Origin: Cyclospora cayetanensis
Lineage: Eukaryota > Apicomplexa > Conoidasida > Eucoccidiorida > Eimeriidae
Assembly (NCBI RefSeq): GCF_002999335.1
Contig: NW_020312192.1
Location: forward strand, 186,001-250,000
DNA: 64,000 nucleotides
Direction: 5' to 3'
Under the pieces are notes generated by a model. It was not told the origin of the DNA, ran no database searches, and saw nothing but the letters and a program-made list of their open reading frames with translations. Positions 9,893-23,066 of the stretch are shown here, piece after piece. The translations under genes were made by a program, and so were the position numbers. Within the stretch, counting starts at the first letter, position 1; every line of letters begins with the position of its first letter.

Positions 9893-12538
9893 GGCATGTC
9901 CTTGTCCATTCCTCCCCCTCTCCAGGCTTCCATATCCCCTTGCGTGTTCTCTCAGTCGCACTTCAGCCAGCATCCTGCCTGTCACTTGCTATTTCTTCTC
10001 TAAAACATAATGCATGCTTGCCTTGAACTCTTTCTGTGACACTGATTCTTCCAGTTTTTCTCCCCATGCTTGCATCTGCCTCGTGCGCCCGGCTCATTGT
10101 TTTGCGGCTCCCTGACTCCCTGCTGCACTGAAGCGGCGAGACTGGGGCAGCAGAGGAGACGCAGAAAAGTGCTCTCTACGCAACCGTGTTCTAGGAGCAA
10201 AACTCCTGCCCTTGCACATTGTGTGGTACTACTTAAACTTCCGTGCAGTCCCACCTCACCTGACTGTCCTGTTTGTTCTCTGTAAACAGATTGACTAGTT
10301 AGCCGTCGTATCCGTTCTTTTTATTGATGTGTATTATTAAAATAGGCAACCTATTTATGGCTGGCATGTTGCACCGCGCTTTTGGCCGTCCATGTTTGTT
10401 TTTCCCCAGTAGTTGGTGCACGCACAACCTGTCTCGTCTCACTCCCTCTGCATTCGTCGTGGTGTCTCAAGTCCCCTGTTTATCTTCTTATTACTGAAGG
10501 CAGAAAGAGTCAGGAATTTTTAGAAGGGCGCTACAAACACGCCATCTGAAATGACGCAGGACAAGCCGATTCATGAACTCATGAAACAAGGGACCCACAA
10601 AGGAGCGCTTGTTTCGTGACCTTACCTTTTCACCGTACCCGGTGAGTGCAGCTCCTGAGTCCTTGGTGTTACGCTGATGAGGCGCCACCTGTAAATAAAG
10701 AGGCTTTTATATGGGCCTTTAGGGGGAGGCCCCTGGCTGATGGTCAGAGGAAGGACAAACAAACATCACCATAGATAGCCCTAGCATTTGGCGCTGGACC
10801 TCCCCCCAAAGTGGGTATTTTGGCAGTGTTCTACCAGCAACTGCATTTCCCCCTTGTGACCTTATCCCGAACCTTCATACCGGCTTTCCGCGATGACTCG
10901 GGCATTAGCAGCTAGGCAGTGTGATAGTATCACCAAGCATATTTCAGTTCATTGTTTTTCAAGATGTTTCTTGGGTCTCAATTGCAGCAGAGCGTTTGCA
11001 GTTTACATTGGGAGCTTTAATAAAATTCGCTGCACCAGGGATCAGTTGGGGTAGGGAGCCCTTGCGGGGCGCTCACAGTAAATAGTCAGAAATCGGTTGG
11101 AGTTGCTTCTGTATACCCCTATTTGACATATCTGCACCCGAGCATTTCCACTGGCATGCATCAGGCTTCACGAAAAATCGTCATCCCCAGGCGTGGATAC
11201 CGGTTCTCCACGCCCAGCCACTAAAATGCCATCTAATTTGCCACGACGGTCAAATTAACCATATTCAAGGGACCCGCTTGCCTACTAAATATAAAGGTGC
11301 CTACACAGTTCCAACAATGCATTTCTGATTCTCATATTTAAACTATTAGGTCGATATGGTGCTCAAAGCTGTTTCTCTGCACAAGACACGCAGTCGTGCC
11401 ACTGGGTGATGCAGGGACCACATCCAGTTCCGCTAGACGCAAAATGGTTTCAATGTTACTTTGAAGATTGGCACATAGTTTATGTTTTACAGCGTAAGTA
11501 GAGGTGTAAACACATGCAAGCCGCCACATCACCTTGCTCCTTTCACTTTGTTCAGCTTTGCTGAGAGTCAGAAGGGCATACTTGTTTTCACTAGTGTGTG
11601 CCATTTTTTGGTTTCAGTTTTGGCAAAAATGCGGTCCCTAAGAATCTTAATTATATAGCTCCATTGCTTTCTGCCTTAAAAGTCTTCTCATTCCGTAAGT
11701 GTTTCTCCTCGAAGCTTGTCCCAGAGGATTAGCCAACGATGTTTCTAGTGACTGGCGGACACGACACTCTAAAGCATGTTCCTGTGGTTCAGCAAACAGA
11801 CACCGGATGGAACTAGCGGGTTATGGCTAAGTGATATTGATTTCTGATATTCCTCTGGTTAATAACGGTGTAGAGTTTGTGATGTCCTCTGTGTGGGGCT
11901 TTTGTGATACGTGTTACCCCAGCGAGGCCCTCGAACCAGCGGGATGCATCTTTGATGTTGTTAAGTACCTCCACCCCCTTGCAGTGCAGATATATACCCT
12001 TTTGGCTGCTGTGTTTGCGATCTATCATTTAGTGGCAGTATGATCGCACCCGGTAATGGAAGCTTTGCTGCATGTATCACATCTGGTCAAATGGTACATT
12101 GACAACCTTCCTAGGCGTAGAGCATCTCAGTACCTTTTCTAGTAGCATACTTAAAGTCTTCAAGAGCCTCCCAGTTGATCCAATATCATTTGAATTCATA
12201 CTGACTTCGTTTCTTGTACAGCATCCCTATAACACCGAACAACCGCGACAACTACCGAGGCCCCCACCGCTTTCAGAGCGGTTTATAGGCAGATCCGATG
12301 GGTCACCGCTGCTGCCAGAGGACAGCTCCCTTCTTCCTTCAAAAATTTAAATAATTTTTCATTTTTATGTTGAAATATTTCATCATAATTTGATTTTTCC
12401 TCTCTCAGGTCTACAAAACCTCTGCGGTGTCCTCCACGCACCCCCGGCGCTATCGCCCTGTAGCCCTGCAGCCCGGGAAACCGCGTCTGAGGAGTTTTTA
12501 CTAACGATTTTCATTTAAAGCACTACTGATCCAATAAA
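9893..12538. other. Intergenic region
   Basis: About 2.6 kb without a supported gene. Composition is less GC-rich than the coding parts and most AT-rich at 12345-12400, just upstream of the EGF-protein gene, where its promoter is expected. Short open frames (for example 11338-11604 minus, 12072-12350 plus) have no recognisable features and are treated as chance. Confidence 0.5.
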
Positions 12539-15500
12539 ATGAGGATCAACACAGGTTTATATGCCTGTGCAGTGCTGGTTGCTGCCATAGCAGGACCCGC
12601 CTTTGCAGCATACGGTCAGACCTCTATCGCCGAGGCAGGTATGTTGGAATTCCTCGTCTGCCTCTCTCGATTTCTACTTTCTGGCTCTAAGGCCTCCCCT
12701 CTGGCTCCTCGGTTCTTACCATTCTCGTTCCGCCGTCTCTCCCGTAGCTCGGTATACCAAGACATCCTACACAGCAGGATGAGCCATTGTGCTGGTGGCT
12801 TTCACGATGCTTCTCACTGTGCTCGAAAAAACGTAATCCTTTTGGCCCCGCAGTCTTCTGAGAGGTGACACCGTATGTAATTAAAGCATCACGGGGTCTC
12901 CTTTGCGGCCTCAAACACACACTGAGAGAGTGCCTGGGAAGTGCGTGTCTTGTTTGCAGGGTATATAGGCGGATCTTCGATGCCTGTCGCAGCAAGACAG
13001 TCCTCCTATCAGGAAACAGGAGCGGCTGCGTACGGTGGCGTCCCTTCACAGCAGCTTCAGCGGCTGCAGACTCAACAGCAATCTCAGCAGCTGCCACTGC
13101 AGCAATTGCAGGCACAGCAACAGCAGCAGCTACAGAATGTGCAGCAGGTTCAAGCACAACAGCAATTGGTTCAGCAGCAGGCTTTGCAGAAGCAGCTACA
13201 GCAGCAGCATTTGATGCAGCAGCGATTGGTGCAGCAGCAGCAATTGGTGCAGCAGCAGCAGCAGCTACAGCTACAGCAGCAGCAGCAATTACTACAGCAG
13301 CAGCAGCAGCAGCTCCAACGTTCACAGCGAGTGCAGCAGCCGCAGCAAGTGCAGCAGTCTACGTCTCTGCTTGCAGGAAGTAGTCCTCTGGGAGGCCTTT
13401 TCAACGGAGTGCCCACCGGAGCGCTCCAGCGTTTGAGCCAGCTAACAGCAGATCTGGCACATTGCGATCCGAAGACTCAAGGTGTCTGCTGCATCGCCAA
13501 AGAATACTGCGATATCAATGCAGACTGCTTCTCTGATGTGTCTCCAGAGAACGTTTTTGATTGGGCTAATGCGATTCCCAGGTGTACGTGCAGGTGGGGA
13601 TTTGAGGGCGACGGGCGGAGTAACGGAACCGGCTGCAGCAACATCAATGAGTGTGAAACAGGAGAGGCTGGATGCGAGCAGGTATGCCACGATCTAGCTC
13701 CCGGGTTTGCTTGCGGCTGCTGGCCAGGATATGAGCTTATGCCCAATGGAAAGCAATGTCAAGACATCAACGAATGCATCAAGGATAATGGAGGCTGCCA
13801 CCACGTCTGCACCAACACCCTCGGCTCTTATAAGTGTGGTTGCCTACCCGGTAAGCGCAGGCCTCCCTTGCGATGATGGCAGCGCTTTGCAGCGTCGCCA
13901 TCTACAGACAGAGACATTGCCAAAGCGGGTAAAACTCGTTGCCAGAAAGGCAGTCAAAAATATGCCACCGACGCGATGTGCTTGCACAGTTTCCGCTGTA
14001 GTAGCCAATACGCCTGCTTCTGCCACGCACGAGTCGTCGTCGGGGCCACATCGTGCTGCATGTTGCTGTAGATGTATTTTTCCCTTGTTCTCTCTCTGCT
14101 CACGCCTCCTTGAATGCCCGCCTGCACGGGCGTCCTTGTTTTCTGCTGCGTGTCTTCTCTGCACGAGCATCTCTATGGCTTTCTGTGGGAGGAGCAAAAC
14201 GGGGGGAGGGGAGAAGGGGCCGCGAAGGGAGATTGCTGCTGCGGCTGAAGGTGCTGCAGCCCATGCTGCTGCCTCTGGTCACCCTGCTGCTGCTGCTCTG
14301 TGCCGCAGGCTTTGCCTTGGCTGGGGACGGTCGGACTTGCATTGAGCTCGATGCCTGTGTGGCAGCAGCAAGAGCACTGCCAGCTGCACTCCGTTCGACG
14401 GTGTCTTCAGAGGGTCGTCAGAAGGGGCCTTGTGCTCACCAGTGCCACACCGAGCTGGGGCTTTACCGCTGCAGTTGCCCAGTCGGCTTTAAGGTTTCGC
14501 TTCAAGATCATGCGAGCTGTGTAGACAGAAATGAATGTCAAGAGGGCCTCGGGAATGGGGTTGAAGCATGCAGCGCCGATGGATCTCAAATCTGCACCAA
14601 CACGACGGGATCTTACGCGTGCTCTTGCGCTCCGGGGTATGAACTGAGGGGCACCAGCAACGCTGCGCAGCAACAGCAAAAGCTCGTGCAACAACAGCAA
14701 AAGCTCGTGCAACAACAGCAGGGCCCCCAGGACCAGCAAGCGCAGCAGCAGCAAGCGCAGCAGCAGCAAGCGCAGCAGCAGCAGGCGCAGCAGCAGCAAG
14801 CGCAGCTGCAGCAAGCGCAGCTGCAGCAGCAGCAAGAGAGGACTGCCGCTGAGAAACAGGAACAGCTGCTGCAGGAGGTGCAACAGCAGCAGCTGCGGCA
14901 GCGGCTTCAAGAAGGCGGCCAGCAGCAACAAAAGCAGCAACAGGCGCTGCTGCAGCAGCACAGCCAGGTTCAGCAGCTGCTACATCAGCGGCAGAGCCAA
15001 CAAGTAGAGGCTGCGGTAGTGCAACAGCTGCAGCGAATCGATTCCCGGAAACAGCCGGCCTCACAGCAGAAGTCCTTGATGCATCCTTTGAAAGATCGGC
15101 AAGACCTCATCTTGCAAGAGCAGCAGAAAGTTATCAAGGAGCAGCAGCAGGAGTTGCTGCGGCAGCAGCATCTGCTTAAAGAGCAGCAGATTCGTGAGCG
15201 CTCACAGAACCCGCAACACCAACAAACGCAGCAGCAAATGGCTCCTCTACGGAGGTTGCAGCTAGAAAAAACTATAGAAGGCATCGTAAAAGTCGCTCAG
15301 GCGGCTCATGAAGCGAAGGAAACTGGCAAGACTGCCCGAGAGAGCAGCAGCAACCTTGGTAGCACTGAGAATGGAGAGATCGCTCCAGAGCAGCTTGCCC
15401 AGATGACGAAGCAATTCTTTGCGGCCGCTGGAACCGCCACATCTGCTCTTAGCGCAATCAACACGCTTTCAGGAAATTTGCAGCAGCAGAAGCAGCAACA

Positions 15501-17663
15501 TTTGCAGCAGCAACACCAGCGCATGATCCACACTAACGTCGCACGCGCAGCTCAGCTCGGCACTGCAGCACAGCGATTTAGGCCGAGTGATGCATACAGT
15601 CCAACAGCAAAGCAGCTGTTGCTGCTGCAGCGCGAGCTGCTGCAGCAAATACGAAGGCCTAGAGATCCCCCAACCCCACCCAACGAGCCCCTGTTTTGCC
15701 AAGATATTGATGAATGTGCCGTCTTTGCAGCAGCCGGACAAGAGGCGTGTGCCCATAGCGACCTTCTCTGCGTAAACACACCCGGTACGTTTCTAATCTT
15801 TGCATGCAGGTGGTGGTAGACGCCGTGTAGAGGCACAGTACGCAGTGGCCCCTGGCTGCAGCTCTCTTTGGCCGCCTCGCTGCGCCTTCCGAGCTCTTTG
15901 TTCTCCTCTCTCATCCCATGTTTTGCCGCGCTGTGTTTAACGATGTTTGCTCGTGCTAGGAAGTTACGAGTGTCGGTGCCCAGAAGGCTTTCAGTGGTCA
16001 TTCGAGCATTCTGCCTGCGAAGACATCGATGAGTGTTTCTTGGCCCAAAGCGCCTTCTCCACACAACAGCAGCAGCAGCACGAGGATCCTCTCCGTCTGG
16101 CAAATATTGCAGCGGCACGACAGAAACAAGGAGGCCAACTGATCCCTGGCGATCCCGCCATATGTGACATGAGTTGCACCAACCTGCCAGGATCATATCA
16201 ATGCAGGTAGGGCGGGTGTTGTATTGTCTTTATGGCACTCGTATGTTAAATAATTCTGCCGCTGCTGCTCGCTGGATGCATATCTGTGCGTATGTACACT
16301 TATATGTATGCATATCTAAATATACATGCATATATATATGTACATATATATATATATACATATATGCGTGTGATCTTCAGCTGTCTCCCCGGATACGAGC
16401 TACAGCCTGACGGCAGCTGCAAAGACCTTGACGAGTGCGCTTCAGGAATGCATGAATGTTCACATGCCTGCGAGAATATCCCGGGTTCTTATCGATGCGT
16501 GTGTCCCCCTGGACAAGTCACTGATCCTTTGCGGCCCCAGCAGTGCGTTGATCTCGACGAGTGCAGCGAGGGCACGCATGGCTGCTCTCACACATGCGTC
16601 AATACACCGGGCTCGTACCGATGCGAGTGTCTCAAAGACGACGTTCTAGCCGCAGACAATAGAACTTGCTTGCCTCCGACGACTTGCCTGGAAGATCCCA
16701 CCATCTGCAGGGGTCTGTAAAGGGGGCTCTGTGCTGAGCCCGTCCCTTCTGCTGTTTCCGATGCAAGCTGTGCAGTTGCGAGTGCTGCTGGATGAGGCGC
16801 CGCTATGCGCGTCGGCCTTGCTGCGCGCTGCTGTCGCCGCTGGCAGCGGGGGGGAGGGGAAGAAAAAGCATTGTTGCCTTGCTCTTGGTGTTTTTCGCTT
16901 CGCATTTTCTGCGGCCTCAAGTTTCTCCAATGCCCCGCAGTCAATGCCCTGCCCGCTGCCTGTGACACGCGCGCCTAGTCCACAAAGGGGCCTCCCGCTG
17001 TCTCTTTCACACGCGTTGGCAGCTCTTGTCGGTGCAGCTTTCCAGTAGTGCTCATCTTTCGCTCTCTGCTTTGTGTTTCAGGCGACTTCGTGTGTGCTCG
17101 GGATCCCCAGGCGGGTCAGTGGGTATGCCGCTGCCCTGAAGGCTTTGCCCCGACAACGCACAATTCCTTAGAGGGACTGCCGCAGTGCGCAGACGTCGAC
17201 GAATGCACCCATGGCTATCCCCAGAGGGGCCTCAACCCCTGCTCAGACCCTCTCAGGCAAGGGGTGTACACTTATGTGCCCTCCTGGCGAAAGCCCCATA
17301 AGGCTTGCTCGAGCGCGCTTTTAATGCTAATCCTTCCCCAAGACAGCCCCCATTGAGCACATAGAAATAGGCAGAAAACCAGCCACACAGACGAGTGCGG
17401 ACTCAAAGAGCCTTAAGAGAAGAACGCATCCCACAAACTACAGCACAGCAGGCGTTTCATGCAGCTATTCCTCACAATCTTTGTTGACTTATTCCAGGGG
17501 CAATCTTTCTGCTGTGCTTCCCGTACACAGACCCTGCTGCCTGAACATTACGGGTGGATTCCAGTGTCTTTCTATGCGGCGCCGATCGCTCCTGGATCCT
17601 CGCAGTCTCTCCTGCGAGCCTCCCAGCTTCCCTTTCAGCGCCTATCGGCTCCAAAGGCAATAG
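12539..17663 (+). CDS. Secreted poly-Gln protein with calcium-binding EGF-like domains
   Basis: Seven exons: 12539-12638, 12960-13850, 14309-15784, 15960-16206, 16381-16712, 17082-17265 and 17498-17663, giving 1131 residues. Exon 1 encodes a clean signal peptide (hydrophobic core about residues 8-24, ending AFAAYG). Exon 2 has about 130 residues of Gln-rich sequence, then Cys-rich EGF modules with DINEC starts and GS(Y/F)xCxC ends. Exon 3 begins by completing an EGF module, then carries about 350 Gln-rich residues. Exons 4-7 add further modules with DIDEC, DLDEC and DVDEC calcium-binding signatures. Most junctions are phase 1 at the conserved Pro-Gly of a module. No C-terminal membrane segment is seen, so the protein is predicted to enter the secretory pathway and be soluble. 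Apicomplexan micronemes hold EGF-repeat adhesins, so a microneme role is possible but unproven. The last intron has a second possible acceptor at 17530; both are in phase. Confidence 0.8.
14735..14830 (+). repeat. 15-base in-frame tandem repeat (Gln-Ala-Gln-Gln-Gln)
   Basis: Inside exon 3 of the EGF-protein gene, about six copies of a 15-base unit of the type CAAGCGCAGCAGCAG encode a five-residue period with one Ala among Gln. The right-hand copies have CTG for CAG, so the array is slightly degenerate. The length is a multiple of three, so copy changes would keep the frame. Confidence 0.75.
16310..16375 (+). repeat. TA/CATA microsatellite in an intron
   Basis: Alternating ATAT and ACAT runs fill most of the 3' half of the intron between exons 4 and 5 of the EGF-protein gene, immediately before its acceptor TGATCTTCAG. 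Confidence 0.8.
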
Positions 17664-18490
17664 GGCAGGCTCTGACTGCTACATATCCTACGGCTGAACG
17701 CCCTTTCCGACTGTAGACAGGCCTCGCATGGACCGCAAAAGGCCCGCAGGGCCCCTCAAAGTAAGTCGCCTCTACGGAACAACTAGCTAAAAGTCATATA
17801 CTTCAAAAAGCCCAAAAAAAGGTCGCAGCGTATAGCTGCACTGCGGCAGCCGGACGGACAGGCGCCAAGGCATCGGCCCCCGAATAAACGCACTTTTAAG
17901 GCCCTCTGAGTGACAACGCCGCCGTAACGGCGGTCAACTGAACAATAAAATGCAGAAGGCGTTCAAGGCTTCAAAATTGAGACTTCAAAGGCAACGTTTG
18001 AGCCTCTTGACGTCCTGCTGCAGTGCGCAGGGCCATTAAAGGGGGTATCACAGAAGGATCTTCCATCGAGCAGCTGTAATGTTACTCAACCAAGCCCTGC
18101 TGTGAAAGACAGCGGGCTAGAAACTCGTCTCGTTTGCCTTGTTTTGCGCCCACTCTCGCGTTCCGTCCTTATGCTATATCTTTTCCCCTTTTCAATGCAT
18201 TTTACGAAACTAAAAGCTCCAAAGCTCTGCAGGCAAGGGAAGCCAAGGCCTTAGGCCTCTGCTGAGGGCTATGCCATGCTGAGCCAACTACAATGTCGCT
18301 CTCAACTACGGAGATGAGGCGGCTTGAAGACCGTGCAGGCTCTATTTGGGCTTCCTGAGGGTGTCAAGGCGGAGGAAGCCCCCCGCTAACAGGTCTCACC
18401 GCCCCTGCACTGCAGGTAAAAGGAAATCCCGCTGTGTGCCTGTTCGGACGGTAGAGCTTCCGCTCAGCAGAATTTCTCAGAGGGAACGGG
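17664..18490. other. Convergent intergenic region
   Basis: Lies between two convergent 3' ends. AATAAA hexamers occur at 17883 and 17944 on the plus strand, in the right place for the EGF-protein transcript, although a single hexamer is weak evidence in apicomplexans. No coding potential seen. Confidence 0.45.
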
Positions 18491-21400
18491 TCATTTTTGA
18501 GTAAACTTTTTCGCGTGAGAGACAATCCAGGGATGCTCTAGGGCCTCCGCAGCCGTAAGGCGCTTCTGTGGCTCTAGGTGAAAGAGGGCAGCCAAGAAAT
18601 CCCAACAGTCCATGGATACGTGGGGCAGACGGGAGAGTAACAGCTCGCCTGTAGCAAGCACGAGGGGAACACACAAGCACAGGGTTCATAGCTTGCACTC
18701 GAGGGTTTGGGTTTCTTAGCAGGGCAAGGTTCGGCCTCAAATAAATTGAGTTAAAGTGGAGACAATGGAGTAAGTCCAGCGTTGACTCTTAGGGAGTTGT
18801 AGCATGCCTTTCTGCTTCTTGAGCGCTAGATTTCGGTTGTCCTTATTACACTTTGGTTGCTGCTTACCAATCATGCCCCGCCGCTCCAGAAGGACTCCCA
18901 GGGTCTCTCGTGAAGTCACTACAAAGGGAGGGCTCCCTGACAAGAGGTGAAAAGCCAACACGCCGACTCGCCACATATCTGCTGCTGCTGCATTGACAGG
19001 ACCGGAAGCAGCAGGGGCATGGCTCAAGGCTGGTTCGACAGTTCCTGAGCCATCTGGACTAGGTTCGTCAGCCGGAAGAGGAGTTTCAGCGGCAGAAGGC
19101 GCAGCGGAAGCAACACTACTGGGGGCAGGAGCTGCAACAGCTGGGCCACCAGGCGAAGCAGAAAGGCTAGCGTCCCCTGCCTGTTGGTTTTGCAATTCTT
19201 CTGGCGCGAGATACGCCACAGGAAAAGCGTTGGTCCAGTTGGCTAGCTGCGCATCTACTGTAGTGCTAGCCCACGAGGGCGCCTCCCTTGCGACCCCTGC
19301 ACTATTGGACATGGGGCCTTCTAAAGGGCACAGGAAGCTGGGCTTGTACATCAAGGCCTGTAGAGAGCTCCCACTAGTTGGTTGCCTCTTGTAGAAGCGA
19401 GAAATCTTGGGGAGGGCCAATGCAATCGTGCCGCCTCCCCTCAAATAAATTGCATCAGGCGTGAGCTGTATGCACGCCCTACGAGTCTCCTGTCCCTGCA
19501 GGAGCACTAAAACCTGCAGCACCTGCTGCAGCAATCCTCTAGCCGCTGCTTCATTGAAGACGCCAGAGCTGTTAGGCGGGAGCATATCGGAAAGCTTCTG
19601 GGACGGGGGAGGCAGCCAATCCCTGAGGATGTGGAGACACTGCGCGTCATGGTAGATTGCCTGCAGTCGCACGACGAGCGGGGAATCGATGGGTGCCAAA
19701 TGGCTTCGGGAGGGCTCTGCTGCTGTATCTTGGGAAGCTTGCGTTGTTTGAATCTCAGAGTCTCCTGAAGAGATGTGGGAAAACTCCAGAAGGGCAGCCA
19801 CATAGGCAAAGGGGTCGACAAGCTCTCGCTTCAAAACACTTTCTAGTATGAACACCCCAGTATGCGTACACTCGGTTCCTCCGGGCGTTGCCTTCGTTAC
19901 TGCTCCTGTTAGTGCTGTTGGTACAACTAATGAGGCGGGAATGGCAGGAGAGGCTGTCGAAGGACTCGTGGCGTACAGAACTACGACATGAACACTGCGT
20001 CTGCCATCGCTCCGTAGTGCTTTCACAGGCGAAAGGACTGTCCTTAGCTCTTCTAAAGAAGAAGGCCAAGCGCCTGCCTTTCGTGTCCAGAGGAGACCAT
20101 CCCAAAAGAGCTGGCTGGTGTCCTGCTTCAGTGACAGCAGTAGGCCTTCTAGCTGCTGCAATGAGGTCGCCTGACCTTCATGACGTACCTCCGAAGCACC
20201 CAGTGACAGGCCAGTGTCTCTCGTCACCGCCTTACCCTTCTGCTGCTCTTGCTCTTTCTGCTGCTGCGCCTTCTCAGTCTGTTGGGGTTCCGAGTTTAAA
20301 TACACGATAACCCTAATAGGCGTGTGGACTCGGGTACGTGGCGTCTGCTGGTGTTGCTGCAGCGGCAGGGGCTGTTCCTGGGGGGCGAACTGCTGCTGCT
20401 CCAGGGGACCCTCCTGCTGAGCCAGGTGCCCCAAGCCTTCCTTTTCAAAGGAAAAGTTCTCCCTCCACGCGGGAGTGACAGCTAAGTTAGTCCCCCCTTT
20501 GTGAAGTGGAGGGGCACTAAGGCCACGGTCGCACGATATGGAGGCTCTCTCGGGCCCTAGAGAAGACCTCAGGGGTGGAGGCAGGCCTTTGTCCGTGCTC
20601 TTCTCATGATGCTGATGCTGATGCGACCGAGGAGGGCGACTATTCTGATGAGGCTGGCCATGATGCTGATGCTGGTGCTGCTGAGGCATGTGACACGACT
20701 GGTTCTGTGATGCTTGGGGCTTTAAGGCTTTTGCGGACTTGCTGTGAGCTGACCCAATTTCAGCCCGCGTTGCCTTGCGTGAAGTGGACTTTTTGGAGGC
20801 GAAAAGGATGCCGCCGCAACAGATGGTAACTCGCGCAGCCCCCGCAAATGTAGGGGGGCCCAGTTTTACCAGGTGCGAAGAGGACAGCTGCACGAGGCCA
20901 AGCTGCAAGGGCCGCGACACAGTGAGTTCCCCCTCCGCTACAGAGGTCCAGGGGCCAATGGAGTCTGCCGCCGGCTTACACATAACTGTGAGGTTTATTC
21001 GGATGGCTGTGGCTGAGGGCGGTCTGCCGCGCTTCATGGTCATGGGTATATACACGCGGAGCGTCTGGGGGGCACCAAGGGAGAGATGCAGCATCACTCG
21101 CTGCAACACCTGGGAATTCTTAGAGGTTCCTGGAAGAAGTTCTACTCCGTGCAGAGAGCTGAATGCATTCTCGGGCAACTGGGAAGCTCCAAGGGCCTTC
21201 CTTTTGCCAGCGTTAGATTCCCCCGATTCAGCACCTGAATCCTCTCGAGGCGTGTCCAGGATGGCGAGCTGCCCTTCCTTTGCGGCGAAGAGCGCCTCCT
21301 TGATACGGGCTCTTGCCGCCTTCCAGTGGCAATGGACCTCTTTTTGAGGTGGTGGTAGGTTTTCCAAGATATATGCGTCCGCCCCTTCGGGGGCTAGTGG

Positions 21401-22237
21401 TGGACCCCCCAAAATCGAGGCGTCTAGGGACAGCCCTACTAGCCAGTCGCCCCTTGCTGTCTTGTCCAGTTCTGTATCTTGATGTATCATTGGTGCTCTT
21501 CCGACACCACGAGGCAGCGCCACGTTTGGAAATGCCCCTTCCAGAGCGCTCAAAACAGACAACTGCCGCTTTTTCCGTTGTTCTCGCAATCGTATCTTTT
21601 TCAGTCTACTGCGCCTTCGCATCTGGGGCCCCTGGAGTGCTTCGCTCAACTTGTCAAAGTCTTTCTGGACTTCGTTGAGCTGAAAGAGCCGCATGCGGAG
21701 ATCTAAGCACTCGAGTTCCACGACGCAAACGCAAATATCATGCGTCTTACTGCCCGTCTTACGGGAGCAGCTCTTTCCCCCACATTCAGAGGCTGTCTCA
21801 GTAGTAAGGGGGCCCCTCAACAGCGGTATCCTTGAAGCAGCTCCATCGAGAGGAAGGCTAAGTCTGGTTTTGGCAGCAGACGCTATGTGAGAGGGAAGTA
21901 GGTGAGGTTCCCATAATTCTCTGGGGCTCTGGGTTTGTAGTGGCCCTCCATCCTCGTCTTCAGAATTAGATGTGGGAGACTTTTGGGAACGTGCCTTGGG
22001 AAGAGAAGCAGAAAGCAAGGTCTTGTCCATCCAGCAGGGCAGGGGTCTTCCTTTACCGACAAGATACTGTACGAATCGGGTATAGCGTTTGCTGCGTGAG
22101 CAGACAGATGAGGCCTGCCACAGACCGATCCCATCGTAGGCCTCAAGGGACTCAATCAAAGAGCTCAGGTTCCCCGACCCTGGTTTCGGGGGAGGGGGGC
22201 CCCGAGGGTTTCTCGACATCGAGGCCTTAGAGGGCAT
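18491..22237 (-). CDS. Large protein with a degenerate C-terminal protein-kinase domain (pseudokinase)
   Basis: Two exons, 22237-18868 and 18648-18491, joined by GTAAGC..ACAG in phase; 1175 residues. The C-terminal 350 or so residues follow the kinase fold: an alpha-C-like segment, an E-helix (LLQQVLQVLVLLQG), an activation-segment end reading AYLAPEELQ near residue 1005, then DMWRVGVLAFHLLSGSPPF. Exon 2 completes the C-lobe with LEPQKRLTAAEALEHPW. The catalytic loop is replaced by ACIQLTPDAIYL (no HRD; the Asn is lost), and the DFG position reads LPKISR, so catalysis is not expected. About 50 low-complexity Ala/Pro/Ser residues are inserted between APE and the F-helix. The N-terminal 800 residues are unrecognised, with His/Gln-rich stretches. 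There is no obvious signal peptide, so it is unlike a typical secreted rhoptry pseudokinase. Divergently placed from the Gln-rich gene at 23067. Confidence 0.75.
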
Positions 22238-23066
22238 TGCCCTACGGTATCATGAGACACCGCCTCATGCATCCAATAGAGAGGGTCCAAACTGTTCGGG
22301 ATTGCCATCAGAAGACCCGCTGTGGCTGGATGACTGTCTTAGGGAGAGGCTCTAGAAAGAGCAGATGCACTAAAGGCCTCAATGCAGAGCACAGAGAGGG
22401 GGCTTGTGTCCTCAAAAGCCGAAGACAGGAGGGCGACGCCGCGCTCTGTGCCTGGGCCAGAGGTCGCGAAAATAATCGCAGATCAGGAAGAGCTGTATTT
22501 GTAGGCCTCTCAGATCCAGGTGGTGCCTCAACTAGCAGCACCGTAGATTGAAGCCATCGGATATAGACGGGTCAAGCAACGAGGGCAGGGTATGGGTGCG
22601 TAAAGTGCTGTGTATTTAGTGCTTCGTCTAGCAAAACAGATTCATGCAATGGCAGGTCAGAGGGGTACAAGCTACGAGCAGACAAAATTGGTGCTAGGGA
22701 GACAAAGGGGAGGGAAGAGGAGCCCCTGTAGCCCTTCCAGGCAGCGATCAGCGGTGGTCTACGCCACAGTCTCTCGGCAGCAACAGGAGCTGCTGCCGCT
22801 GCCTTGTCTGCTGCACCAGGAGCTTTTTAGGAAATAGAAGAGCTAACTGCGTTTGTTCGAGTTTTCTTTTACATAAAACAGAGGATGCGCGGCGATTCGA
22901 CCCGCATGACCCCTGGCACCCCAGCTATCGATTCAGCTGTATGTATGGCCCTCTCGTGCAGCGCGTAACAAACCCATCGATTGCGGCTGTGCCTGCACGG
23001 CCGGCTCCCGATTCGTCCAGAAAATCCGCCTGTTTCCCGATTGTTGCGCATTGAAATAAAGTATTT
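22238..23066. other. Divergent intergenic region
   Basis: About 0.8 kb between divergent starts of the pseudokinase and Gln-rich genes, so it likely holds both promoters. Only short chance frames are seen. Confidence 0.5.

Noticed and set aside
11340..11480. Possible third copy of the dispersed repeat
   Set aside because: Only a short similarity around TTACTTTGAAG was seen; too weak to call by eye.
12687..13325. 212-codon minus-strand Ala/Val-rich frame
   Set aside because: Reverse reading of the poly-Gln exon of the EGF-protein gene; GCTGCT runs give Ala in this frame.
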